Shown here: piece after piece, positions 1 through 6,033 of the stretch
Position numbering within the stretch: the first letter of the stretch is position 1
Layout: every line of letters starts with the position of its first letter
Origin: Desulfatitalea sp.
GTDB taxonomy: Bacteria; Desulfobacterota; Desulfobacteria; Desulfobacterales; Desulfosarcinaceae
Assembly (NCBI GenBank): GCA_018224505.1
Contig: JAGTVD010000002.1
Location: 1-10,619, forward strand
Reading direction: 5' to 3'
Length of the DNA stretch: 10,619 bases
Notes under the pieces: model-generated
What the model was told of the DNA's origin: nothing
Seen by the model: the letters and a program-made list of their open reading frames with translations, nothing else
The model's database searches: none
Program-made: the position numbers and the translations under genes

Positions 1-452
1 CAGTAGCACAGGGCAAGCAGCCCATAGAGGCCGAACAGCTGAAAGGCCGGCCCGCCCTTGGCGATGTATCCCCAACTGTATCGGTTGAGGCCATTGAAAT
101 AAAGATCCCCCTGGGTAGTGAGGCTGAAGATAAAGCTGATGCCAAATAAAATCCCCAGAATGTCGTTGCGCTGGACACCCAGGGTGTGATGAAAATACAC
201 AATCATCACCAGCGGCAGGTATACATAAAAAAAGTGAACCCCCCGCTCGATGGCCAGCAATGTGACCGGATCGGGAACCAGATGATGCAGGATGAAGACC
301 GGCGCCAGGAGCGAATACCAGACACACACCAGGACAAAGAGCAGCCGGCTCGTCGTCCGACCGCCTTTGGCCAGCATCAGAACGATGAGATAGAGGGCGC
401 AGGCAAGGGAGAGAACCGGCGGCAACAGATAGATGGTCAGCGTGTCATTCAT
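1..452 (-). CDS. Partial multi-span membrane protein, N-terminal 7TM-like sensor region
   Basis: An uninterrupted leftward reading frame of 150 codons starts at ATG 452 and leaves the window at position 1, so the C-terminus is missing. The translation is strongly hydrophobic, with membrane segments at about residues 7-27, 36-58, 72-89, 97-113 and 136-150, and few charged residues between them. The layout, and a Gly/Tyr/Trp-rich stretch near residues 120-135 (NRYSWGYIAKGGPAFQLF), resemble the 7TM N-terminal region of histidine kinases and cyclases, which senses signals at the membrane and is followed by a cytoplasmic signalling domain. That domain would lie outside the window, so the function is inferred. 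No strong ribosome-binding site precedes the ATG; GTG 455 and TTG 461 are in-frame alternatives. The gene is divergent from the radical SAM gene. It could equally be an unrelated polytopic membrane protein. Confidence 0.65.
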   Translation of the reverse strand, partial: MNDTLTIYLLPPVLSLACALYLIVLMLAKGGRTTSRLLFVLVCVWYSLLAPVFILHHLVPDPVTLLAIERGVHFFYVYLPLVMIVYFHHTLGVQRNDILGILFGISFIFSLTTQGDLYFNGLNRYSWGYIAKGGPAFQLFGLYGLLALCY

Positions 453-645
453 CACAGTCAATGTTGGTCAGTATGGACAAACACAAGGCCCCCGGGCAGG
501 GAAATTATGCGTAAGCCCATGGATCTGAACTTAAAAGAGTTATCGGCCGCCGGCGCTGGAAGTTTACAAAAAATATTTGAAACAGGGCGTTAGATGATTA
601 TTTTGGTCTCTGACCCAAACAAGAACAGACCCCAAAGGAGACCCG

Positions 646-1707
646 ATGGCACCACCTGCTGCTGAACAATACCCATTTGAAACCGGTGTATACCGTCCCC
701 CCAGCGAGGGGGGCAGCTACTCGCTCCTGCTGCGGTTCACCCGCAACTGCCCGTGGAATCGGTGCGAATTTTGCGCCATGTACAAAACCGAAAAATTCGA
801 ACTGCGGCCGCCCGAGGAAATCATGCGGGACATTGACGCCATTGCCGCCCTGGAAAGAGACCTGCGAGAGATCTCGCGGGAACTGGGACAAGATGGTCAG
901 GTAACCCGGGATGCGGCTGTCCAATTGATCGGCCGGTGCCCGGACCTCAATTATCACCAAGGATTCGCCATGGTGTTTCATTGGCTCCTGTCAGGGGCCA
1001 AAACCGCCTTTGTGCAGGATGCCAACAGCTTGATCATGCCCACCGACCAGATGGTAACCGTCCTGCGTCACTTGCGGACCACCTTTCCCACCATCGTGCG
1101 GGTGACGACCTATGCGCGCTCCAAAACCATCGCCCAGAAGAAACACGAGGAACTGGTGGCCATCCGTGAAGCCGGCCTCGATCGGTTGCACGTAGGGCTG
1201 GAATCGGGTGACGACGAAGTGCTCAAGCGGGTTAAAAAAGGGGTGACCGCCGAAGGCCACATCAAAGGCGGCACCAAGGCCATGGCGGCCGGCTTCCAGC
1301 TCTCGGAATACTGGATGCCCGGGTTGGGCGGCCGGGACCGCTGGGAGGCCCATGCCCTTGAAACGGCCCGGGTCCTCAACGCCATCAACCCCCACTACAT
1401 CCGATCGCGGCCGTTCAACGCCCTGCCCGACACCCCCATGGCCGAAGCGGCAAATAAGGGAACCTTACAGGTGCTGACCGCCCGGGAACAACTCCTGGAA
1501 CTGCGACGCATGATCGAGGCCCTGGAAGTCACCTCCCGGGTCTGTTTCGATCACGCCGGCAACTATTGGACCGACCGGCGCGGCAACCTGTTGTTCACCC
1601 ACAGTTACGAAGGGTATCAATTCCCCGCGGAAAAACCGAAAGTGCTCGAACGTATCGACGAGGGGTTGCAGGCCGACAATGCGCAGCCCCGGTTCCTGCG
1701 GTTGTAA
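646..1707 (+). CDS. Radical SAM protein with CX4CX2C cluster motif
   Basis: Encodes 353 residues. An ideal ribosome-binding site (AAAGGAG, 634-640) sits 5 nt before ATG 646. The iron-sulfur cluster motif is C35-PWNR-C40-EF-C43, which binds the 4Fe-4S cluster that reductively cleaves S-adenosylmethionine. Its first spacing is four residues rather than the usual three. Other radical SAM landmarks follow: a FVQDANSL strand near 122-129, VRVTTYARSK at 151-160, and LDRLHVGLESGDDEVLKRVKKG at about 178-199, a strand/helix typical of the TIM barrel. The C-terminus (about 300-345, FDHAGNYW and THSYEGYQFP) is conserved-looking but has no obvious second cluster, and I see no B12-binding domain. The substrate cannot be told from sequence. 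It is followed 59 nt later by a transporter gene on the same strand, possibly co-transcribed. The radical SAM assignment is firm; the reaction is unknown. Confidence 0.9.
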   Translation: MAPPAAEQYPFETGVYRPPSEGGSYSLLLRFTRNCPWNRCEFCAMYKTEKFELRPPEEIMRDIDAIAALERDLREISRELGQDGQVTRDAAVQLIGRCPDLNYHQGFAMVFHWLLSGAKTAFVQDANSLIMPTDQMVTVLRHLRTTFPTIVRVTTYARSKTIAQKKHEELVAIREAGLDRLHVGLESGDDEVLKRVKKGVTAEGHIKGGTKAMAAGFQLSEYWMPGLGGRDRWEAHALETARVLNAINPHYIRSRPFNALPDTPMAEAANKGTLQVLTAREQLLELRRMIEALEVTSRVCFDHAGNYWTDRRGNLLFTHSYEGYQFPAEKPKVLERIDEGLQADNAQPRFLRL

Positions 1708-1766
1708 CATGAAAGCCCGGCAGACCTGATCGACAAAGCCCTTAGCAAAACCAACCGGAGCGCGCG

Positions 1767-2633
1767 ATGAGTCGCTCGACCGCCATATTGATGCTGTTGG
1801 CCACCGCGCTGCTCTGGAGCGCGGGCGGCTTGCTGATCAAGTGGGTCGAGTGGCACCCAATGGCCATATCGGGGATGCGCAGCGCCATTGCGGCCCTTTT
1901 CCTGGTGCTGTTGTTCCGGCCGCGGCCGGTGGCTTTAAACCGCTATCTGCTCGGCGGTGCCATCGCCTACGCAGTGTGCGTCACCACCTTCGTGATCGCC
2001 AACAAGCTGACCAGCGCGGCCAATGCTATCGTCCTGCAATATACCGCACCGGTGCATGTGGCCTTTTTCGGCTATTGGTTTCTGGGCGAACGACCGCGAC
2101 GGGTGGACTGGCTGACGTTGGCGATGGCCCTTATTGGAATGACGCTTTTCTTTATGGACGACCTGACTCTGGGCGGTCTGTGGGGCAATCTGGCCGCCCT
2201 GCTCTCGGGGGTCGGGTTTGCCTGGATGGCCCTGTTCCTGCGCAAGCAAAAGGACGCGGACCCCATCCACTCGGTCATCCTCGGCAACCTGCTGGCCGCT
2301 GTGATCGGCCTGCCGTTCATGTTCGAACATGCCCCCAGTGTCAAGGGGTGGATCGGCCTCGGAGCGCTGGGAATTTTCCAGATCGGTATGGCCTATGCCC
2401 TCTTTTCCATCGCCATCCGCCATGTGACCGCCCTGGAAGCGCTGCTGATCCCCATCATCGAGCCGATTCTCAACCCCATCTGGGTACTGCTGCTGTTAGG
2501 TGAAAAGCCCGGCCCCCTGGCAATGGTGGGGGCTGTGACCATCATCTCGGCCGTCACCCTGCGCGGGCTGGCTCCGTGGCTGCTTAAAAATCGGTGGGCG
2601 CCCGCCGTTCCAGCACCTCGAAAAGAGGGGTGA
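1767..2633 (+). CDS. EamA/DMT family transporter (drug/metabolite exporter type)
   Basis: A 288-residue, very hydrophobic protein with about ten predicted membrane spans arranged as two tandem EamA repeats (about 6-130 and 137-265). Family signs include LLWSAGGLLIKW near the N-terminus, the NAIVLQYTAPV stretch (86-96) in the first repeat, FLGE (105-108), and the paired IEPILNPIWVLLLLGE (231-246) in the second. DMT proteins usually export amino acids or other small metabolites, or take up nucleotide-type metabolites; the substrate here is unknown. GGAG at 1757-1760 serves as the ribosome-binding site for ATG 1767. The last 50 nt, encoding the charged C-terminal tail NRWAPAVPAPRKEG, overlap the end of the convergent murein peptidase gene. 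Family confident, substrate not. Confidence 0.88.
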   Translation: MSRSTAILMLLATALLWSAGGLLIKWVEWHPMAISGMRSAIAALFLVLLFRPRPVALNRYLLGGAIAYAVCVTTFVIANKLTSAANAIVLQYTAPVHVAFFGYWFLGERPRRVDWLTLAMALIGMTLFFMDDLTLGGLWGNLAALLSGVGFAWMALFLRKQKDADPIHSVILGNLLAAVIGLPFMFEHAPSVKGWIGLGALGIFQIGMAYALFSIAIRHVTALEALLIPIIEPILNPIWVLLLLGEKPGPLAMVGAVTIISAVTLRGLAPWLLKNRWAPAVPAPRKEG

Positions 2634-3558
2634 CCACCGTATCGGGCATCGCCTCCGCCCCCTTTTCGCAAAAATGAGCGCGGATCCCATAGCGGCCCGG
2701 TGCCAGGTCGTCGGGCAGGACACCGGTGATGTTCATCATGGCACCGATATCGGGAAATGATGGGCATGGATCGTCCGCCGCGATGGTAAAATGCGGTTTA
2801 AACGGCGCCACGGTTTCCAGCGCCCCGTCATCCGCGGGTACTTGTTCCAGGGACCACATCGATGCAACCGCCACGGGAAAGCGGGTCATGCGTATGAAAC
2901 GCAACACCACCGGATCCCCCGGTCGGTAGCGATCATAGTCGGTCACCAGGCCGATGAGTTTGTTTTCGGTTGAAATATCGGTGCCCACCCCCGAGGTGGT
3001 CTGATCCCAGAAACGCGCCGGACCCACATCCACGTGCACCAGGCGCCCCTGATAAAAACCGGCTCCACCGAATCCCAGGTCGCGCACGAAGTGCCACACC
3101 CGCCGCGAATCAACCCCTGCAATCTGGATGTCCGCCGCCATGCCATATTGGTGCAGGCTGGCGCTGGCTGCCAGGCGACCCGTGTTCCGCAGTTGGGTAT
3201 TGTAGGTCGGGCTGCGCCACCCCGAGGCGATCTCGATGCGCGCACCGGGATTGAGCTGTGTTTCCAGATAGTCGAGAAAGGCGATCAGCCGCAGGGATAT
3301 ACCGGCCAGCGGTTCATCCGGCGGCGCGTCGAAAACCCGCTGGATGGCATGGCGGGCCGCCGGATCGAACGCCCCATCGGCGCCGCGGTAGACACCATTG
3401 AAAACAGCCCCGCTCTTGGCATTGATCAGATGCAGACGGCCGTCTCCGTTGTAATTGAAGCGCGAAATTGGCGGCTCGGCCGCCGCTTGGGTGCTCATAC
3501 CGGCACACAATGCCAGCAGCAGCAACAGGGTCCAGGCGCTACGGAATCCGGGGCTCAT
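2584..3558 (-). CDS. Secreted YcbK/MepK-like (DUF882, M15) murein peptidase with C-terminal extension
   Basis: A 324-residue protein with a signal peptide: basic N-terminus, hydrophobic stretch WTLLLLLALCAG at 9-20, likely signal peptidase cut after TQAAA (about 27). The YcbK/peptidase M15 core spans about 80-185: SGWRSPTYN (112-120), SLHQYGMAADIQ (134-145) and VHVDVG (174-179). By family comparison H136, D143 and H175 would bind zinc. The E. coli relative MepK cuts peptide cross-links in peptidoglycan. Family members of this kind are usually about 180-190 residues; here some 130 extra residues (about 195-324) look like a beta-rich domain with two cysteines (265, 297). GAGGTGA (3565-3571) gives a good ribosome-binding site for ATG 3558. 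The stop lies inside the convergent transporter gene. pyrE is upstream on the same strand, 134 nt away. The peptidase family is well supported; the role of the extra domain is unknown. Confidence 0.83.
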   Translation of the reverse strand: MSPGFRSAWTLLLLLALCAGMSTQAAAEPPISRFNYNGDGRLHLINAKSGAVFNGVYRGADGAFDPAARHAIQRVFDAPPDEPLAGISLRLIAFLDYLETQLNPGARIEIASGWRSPTYNTQLRNTGRLAASASLHQYGMAADIQIAGVDSRRVWHFVRDLGFGGAGFYQGRLVHVDVGPARFWDQTTSGVGTDISTENKLIGLVTDYDRYRPGDPVVLRFIRMTRFPVAVASMWSLEQVPADDGALETVAPFKPHFTIAADDPCPSFPDIGAMMNITGVLPDDLAPGRYGIRAHFCEKGAEAMPDTVVTPLFEVLERRAPTDF

Positions 3559-3596
3559 ATCTGTTCACCTCGCTGAAAAAACGGCAGCATACCTTC

Positions 3597-3624
3597 ATTT
3601 GACATTTGACAATGGTCATTCGAC
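3597..3624. repeat. Heptamer direct repeats and small palindrome upstream of the murein peptidase gene
   Basis: In the 134-nt gap between pyrE and the peptidase gene, ATTTGAC occurs twice in tandem (3597-3603, 3604-3610) and a near copy, ATTCGAC, lies in the same 7-nt phase at 3618-3624. A palindrome TGAC-AATG-GTCA (3607-3618) overlaps the copies. On the peptidase strand a weak promoter-like pair can be drawn (TTGTCA 3612-3607 and TATGCT 3591-3586, 15-nt spacer). The repeats would then be a regulator site, but this is inference and short repeats can arise by chance. Confidence 0.3.
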
Positions 3625-3692
3625 CTTTGCATTTTCGATAGCCAATTCGGCGACCCCGTCACCCTGTCTTTCCACCGCAGCGCATCCCGCGC

Positions 3693-4253
3693 TTATGGCT
3701 GCTGATCGATGGCCGCCATCAACTCTTCCCGGGTAATCAGCGCCCGCACGTCGGCCACATGCTGCCGGATATTCTCCAGTCCACCTTCCTGCCGGTCCAC
3801 CAGAATCACCGCGCGCACCACCTCCAAACCCTCTTCCCGGGCCCGCTCGATGGCCTTGATGGTGGAGCCGCCGGTGGTGGCCACATCGTCGATCACCACC
3901 ACCCGGGCGCCGGCGGCCAGGTCCCCCTCGATCCAGCGGGCGATGCCGTGATCCTTGCGGGTTTTACGAATGGAGAAAGCGTTGATCGGCTGGCCCTTGA
4001 GTTCCGATGCAAAGGCGGTGGCCATGGCGATGGGATCGGCGCCGAAGGTGAGGCCGCCCACGCCCGCAGGCTGCAGATCGCGGATGGCTTCGAACATCAG
4101 GTGACCCACCAGGTACATGCCCCGGGGATGCATCACGGTGGGTTTGCAATTGACATAAAAATGGCTCAATCGGCCCGAGACCAGCTTGAAGGTCGGCTCG
4201 GGGCTGTATTTGAACGATTTCCGGGCTAAAAGGGCGACCAGTTCCGGTTTCAT
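3693..4253 (-). CDS. pyrE: Orotate phosphoribosyltransferase
   Basis: Cytoplasmic enzyme of de novo pyrimidine synthesis that joins orotate to phosphoribosyl pyrophosphate (PRPP), giving orotidine 5'-phosphate and pyrophosphate. The 186-residue protein is slightly short for the family (commonly about 180-215). Visible landmarks: LVSGRLSHFYVNCKPT (24-39), the substrate-binding N-terminal strand; GLTFGADPIA (67-76); the flexible catalytic loop RKTRKDHG (96-103); and the PRPP-binding motif VVVIDDVATTGGST (118-131) with the acidic pair D122-D123. TGGAG (4259-4263) lies 5 nt before ATG 4253. It is divergent from ftsE across a 197-bp region with inverted repeats, one of which resembles an attenuator on the pyrE strand. 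No other pyrimidine gene is nearby. Identification is secure. Confidence 0.95.
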   Translation of the reverse strand: MKPELVALLARKSFKYSPEPTFKLVSGRLSHFYVNCKPTVMHPRGMYLVGHLMFEAIRDLQPAGVGGLTFGADPIAMATAFASELKGQPINAFSIRKTRKDHGIARWIEGDLAAGARVVVIDDVATTGGSTIKAIERAREEGLEVVRAVILVDRQEGGLENIRQHVADVRALITREELMAAIDQQP

Positions 4254-4286
4254 GACGGCTCCAGAATGCGTTTTTGCCTGAATTAC

Positions 4287-4313
4287 TTGATTTTAGAGCA
4301 CTTATCAGATAAT
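4287..4313 (+). promoter_or_regulatory. Possible ftsE operon promoter
   Basis: TTGATT (4287-4292) and GATAAT (4308-4313, five of six matches to TATAAT) are separated by 15 nt, a little short for sigma-70. The region is notably AT-rich compared with its surroundings. A transcript from here would start near 4320 and carry both inverted repeats in its leader ahead of ftsE. On the opposite strand a TAAAAT (4295-4290) could be a -10 for pyrE, but no good -35 matches it. Confidence 0.3.
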
Positions 4314-4362
4314 AAAGCCTCCACTGTTGGGAAGAAGCCATTGAATGGGTTCCAGTGGAGGC
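4309..4362 (-). terminator. Terminator-like or attenuator hairpin upstream of pyrE
   Basis: A perfect 10-bp inverted repeat, GCCTCCACTG (4317-4326) and CAGTGGAGGC (4353-4362), encloses a 26-nt loop that can itself form a small CCAT/ATGG stem. Read on the pyrE strand it is followed directly by TTTATTAT (4316-4309), as in an intrinsic terminator; read on the ftsE strand no T-rich tail follows. Every gene to the right is on the other strand, so the only leftward transcript to stop here would start within this intergenic region. That suggests premature termination in the pyrE leader or the end of a short independent RNA. The loop is longer than in typical terminators. Confidence 0.45.
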
Positions 4363-4390
4363 GGAGCAAGGAAAACCGAGGGCGGCACTC

Positions 4391-4422
4391 CCTGAACTCG
4401 ACGCCGTTCATACCAGTTCAGG
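4391..4422. repeat. 8-bp perfect inverted repeat in the pyrE/ftsE divergent region
   Basis: CCTGAACT (4391-4398) and AGTTCAGG (4415-4422) are exact reverse complements separated by 16 nt. The repeat surrounds the -10-like TATGAA of the proposed leftward promoter, so it could be an operator. It could also form a hairpin in the leader of the rightward ftsE transcript. Which reading applies cannot be told from sequence alone. Confidence 0.5.
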
Positions 4423-4435
4423 CCGGATCGGTCAA
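4407..4435 (-). promoter_or_regulatory. pyrE: Possible pyrE promoter
   Basis: On the leftward strand TTGACC (4435-4430, five of six matches to TTGACA) and TATGAA (4412-4407, four of six to TATAAT) are separated by an ideal 17 nt. Transcription would start near 4400 and give pyrE a leader of roughly 145 nt containing the terminator-like hairpin. The -10 element lies inside the 8-bp inverted repeat. This is a match-based prediction only. Confidence 0.35.
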
Positions 4436-4450
4436 ACACAAAGGAAGACG

Positions 4451-5137
4451 ATGACGGATACCCGCAATGATGCCATCATCCGCCTGTTTCATGTGCATAA
4501 ACGGTATGGTGCCAAAGCAGCCCTGCAGGATCTGACCCTGGACATCGAGAAGAATGAGCTGCTGTTTGTCACCGGTCGCAGCGGCGCGGGCAAAACCACC
4601 TTGTTGCGCTTGCTATACTTGGGCGAGGAGGTCTCCGAGGGACAGATTCTGGTGGACGGAATGAACTTGTCCCGCATCCCCCGCGGTCGGATACCCCGCC
4701 TGCGACGAAAATTCGGGATCATCTTCCAGGATTACAAACTGATTCCCACCAAAACAGTGTACGACAATGTGGCCCTTGTATTGGATGCGGCCGGCCGCAA
4801 ACCGAGCGTCATCCCCAAGAAGGTCAAAAGCGTTCTGCGCATCGTGGGTATGGAGGATCGGATGAACGCCTATCCCCCCAGTCTGTCCGGCGGTGAACAG
4901 CAGCGCGTGGCCGTGGCCAGGGCAGCCGTGGGCGATCCCAAGATCATTTTGGCGGACGAACCCACGGGTAGCCTGGATGAGGAGGCCGCCGGTCTGATCA
5001 TGAGTTACCTGGACACCTTTCACACCCGCGGCGCCACTGTGATCGTGGCCACCCACGATAAGGAACTGCTCAGACGGGCCAACACCCGCGTCGTTCAGTT
5101 GCGCGATGGTCGCCTCTGGCCGTCCGATCCGATCTAA
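4451..5137 (+). CDS. ftsE: Cell division ATP-binding protein FtsE
   Basis: The 228-residue ATPase subunit of the FtsEX complex, which acts on the cytoplasmic face of the inner membrane at the division septum. ATP hydrolysis is transmitted through FtsX to periplasmic cell-wall hydrolase activators. All ABC motifs are intact: Walker A GRSGAGKT (42-49), Q-loop Q93, signature LSGGEQQR (145-152), Walker B IILADEP (165-171) with catalytic E170, D-loop SLD (174-176) and switch H202. Start chosen at ATG 4451 because AAGGAAG (4441-4447) precedes it; an in-frame ATG at 4355 would add 32 unrelated residues and cut into the inverted-repeat region. ftsX follows after 16 nt. First gene of a five-gene operon. 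Distinguished from LolD or generic exporters by the ftsX neighbour and length. Confidence 0.94.
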   Translation: MTDTRNDAIIRLFHVHKRYGAKAALQDLTLDIEKNELLFVTGRSGAGKTTLLRLLYLGEEVSEGQILVDGMNLSRIPRGRIPRLRRKFGIIFQDYKLIPTKTVYDNVALVLDAAGRKPSVIPKKVKSVLRIVGMEDRMNAYPPSLSGGEQQRVAVARAAVGDPKIILADEPTGSLDEEAAGLIMSYLDTFHTRGATVIVATHDKELLRRANTRVVQLRDGRLWPSDPI

Positions 5138-5153
5138 TTTCGGGAATGCATCG

Positions 5154-6029
5154 ATGAAACGGTTTTACCTGCGCGCCATCAAAGATATCCGGGACAATCG
5201 CTTTCTGACCGCCATCACGGTGATCACCATCGCCCTGTCCATAATGATTGCAGCGGCCTTCGCCCTTTTTTTCATCAACGCCGGCGATGTCCTCACACTC
5301 TGGCAAAAAGGCATCCGCATGATGGTCTACCTTGACCCGGAGGTGTCGGAAACGGGGCGGATCGAAACCAAGTCCCGACTGCAAGCCATCGCCGGGGTGC
5401 AGGAGGCCCATTACATCTCCAGGGAAGATGCCCTGGAGCGGCTGCGCGGCCAGATGCAGCACCATGCCGCCTTGCTGGATAACCTGCGGGACAATCCACT
5501 GCCCGAAGCGTTCGAGGTGACACTGCAGGCAGGGGCGCGGGACAGCGACACGCTTCAATTTCTGGCCGAACGGATCAGCGGGCTGGAGACGGTCGCCGAA
5601 GTGGAGTACGGCCAGCAGTGGATCGGGCGTTTTACCAGCATTATAAAGCTGTTCAGTCTGGCCGGATACGCCATCGGCGGCCTCTTTTTCATGGCCACGG
5701 TGTTCATTGTGGCCAACACCATCCGGCTGGTGCTCTATGCCCGACGGGAAGAGATTGAAATCATGCGGCTGGTGGGTGCCACGGACCGCTTCATCAAGAT
5801 TCCCTTCTACCTGCAGGGGATGATCCAGGGCGGTCTGGGGAGCTTTCTCGGATTGACCGCCCTGTTTCTGGGCTATTTTTACCTGACGCGCCACTTTGGC
5901 GCCGGCGGTGCCGGCGAGATGTTCCAGATGCGGTTTTTCCCCGCCGCCACCTGTGCCGGCATCGTGCTGGGGGGCATGGTGGTGGGATGGCTGGGCAGCT
6001 GGGTATCACTGAAACAGTTTCTCAAATAA
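5154..6029 (+). CDS. ftsX: Cell division protein FtsX (permease-like subunit)
   Basis: A 291-residue inner-membrane protein that pairs with FtsE. Topology matches FtsX: a short cytoplasmic N-terminus (RAIKDIRDNRFLTAITVITIALSI), TM1 about 18-41, a large periplasmic loop about 42-163 (the part that binds the coiled coil of EnvC in E. coli), then TM2 about 164-190, TM3 about 218-244 and TM4 about 265-287. The cytoplasmic segment between TM2 and TM3 carries the conserved RREEIEIMRLVGATDRFIKIPF (198-217). Start at ATG 5154 was chosen because GGGA (5142-5145) precedes it and the protein then begins like other FtsX proteins; an in-frame ATG at 5106 lies inside ftsE. The stop is only 4 nt from the envC start, suggesting translational coupling. 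Confidence 0.93.
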   Translation: MKRFYLRAIKDIRDNRFLTAITVITIALSIMIAAAFALFFINAGDVLTLWQKGIRMMVYLDPEVSETGRIETKSRLQAIAGVQEAHYISREDALERLRGQMQHHAALLDNLRDNPLPEAFEVTLQAGARDSDTLQFLAERISGLETVAEVEYGQQWIGRFTSIIKLFSLAGYAIGGLFFMATVFIVANTIRLVLYARREEIEIMRLVGATDRFIKIPFYLQGMIQGGLGSFLGLTALFLGYFYLTRHFGAGGAGEMFQMRFFPAATCAGIVLGGMVVGWLGSWVSLKQFLK

Positions 6030-6033
6030 CGCT

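Noticed and set aside
186..593. Rightward open frame of 135 codons near the left edge
   Set aside because: Its translation is charged, low in hydrophobics and unrecognisable, while the opposite strand over 1-452 gives a coherent membrane protein.
4355..4450. Extended N-terminus for FtsE from ATG 4355
   Set aside because: The added 32 residues are not FtsE-like, the start lies in an inverted repeat, and a good ribosome-binding site sits just before ATG 4451.
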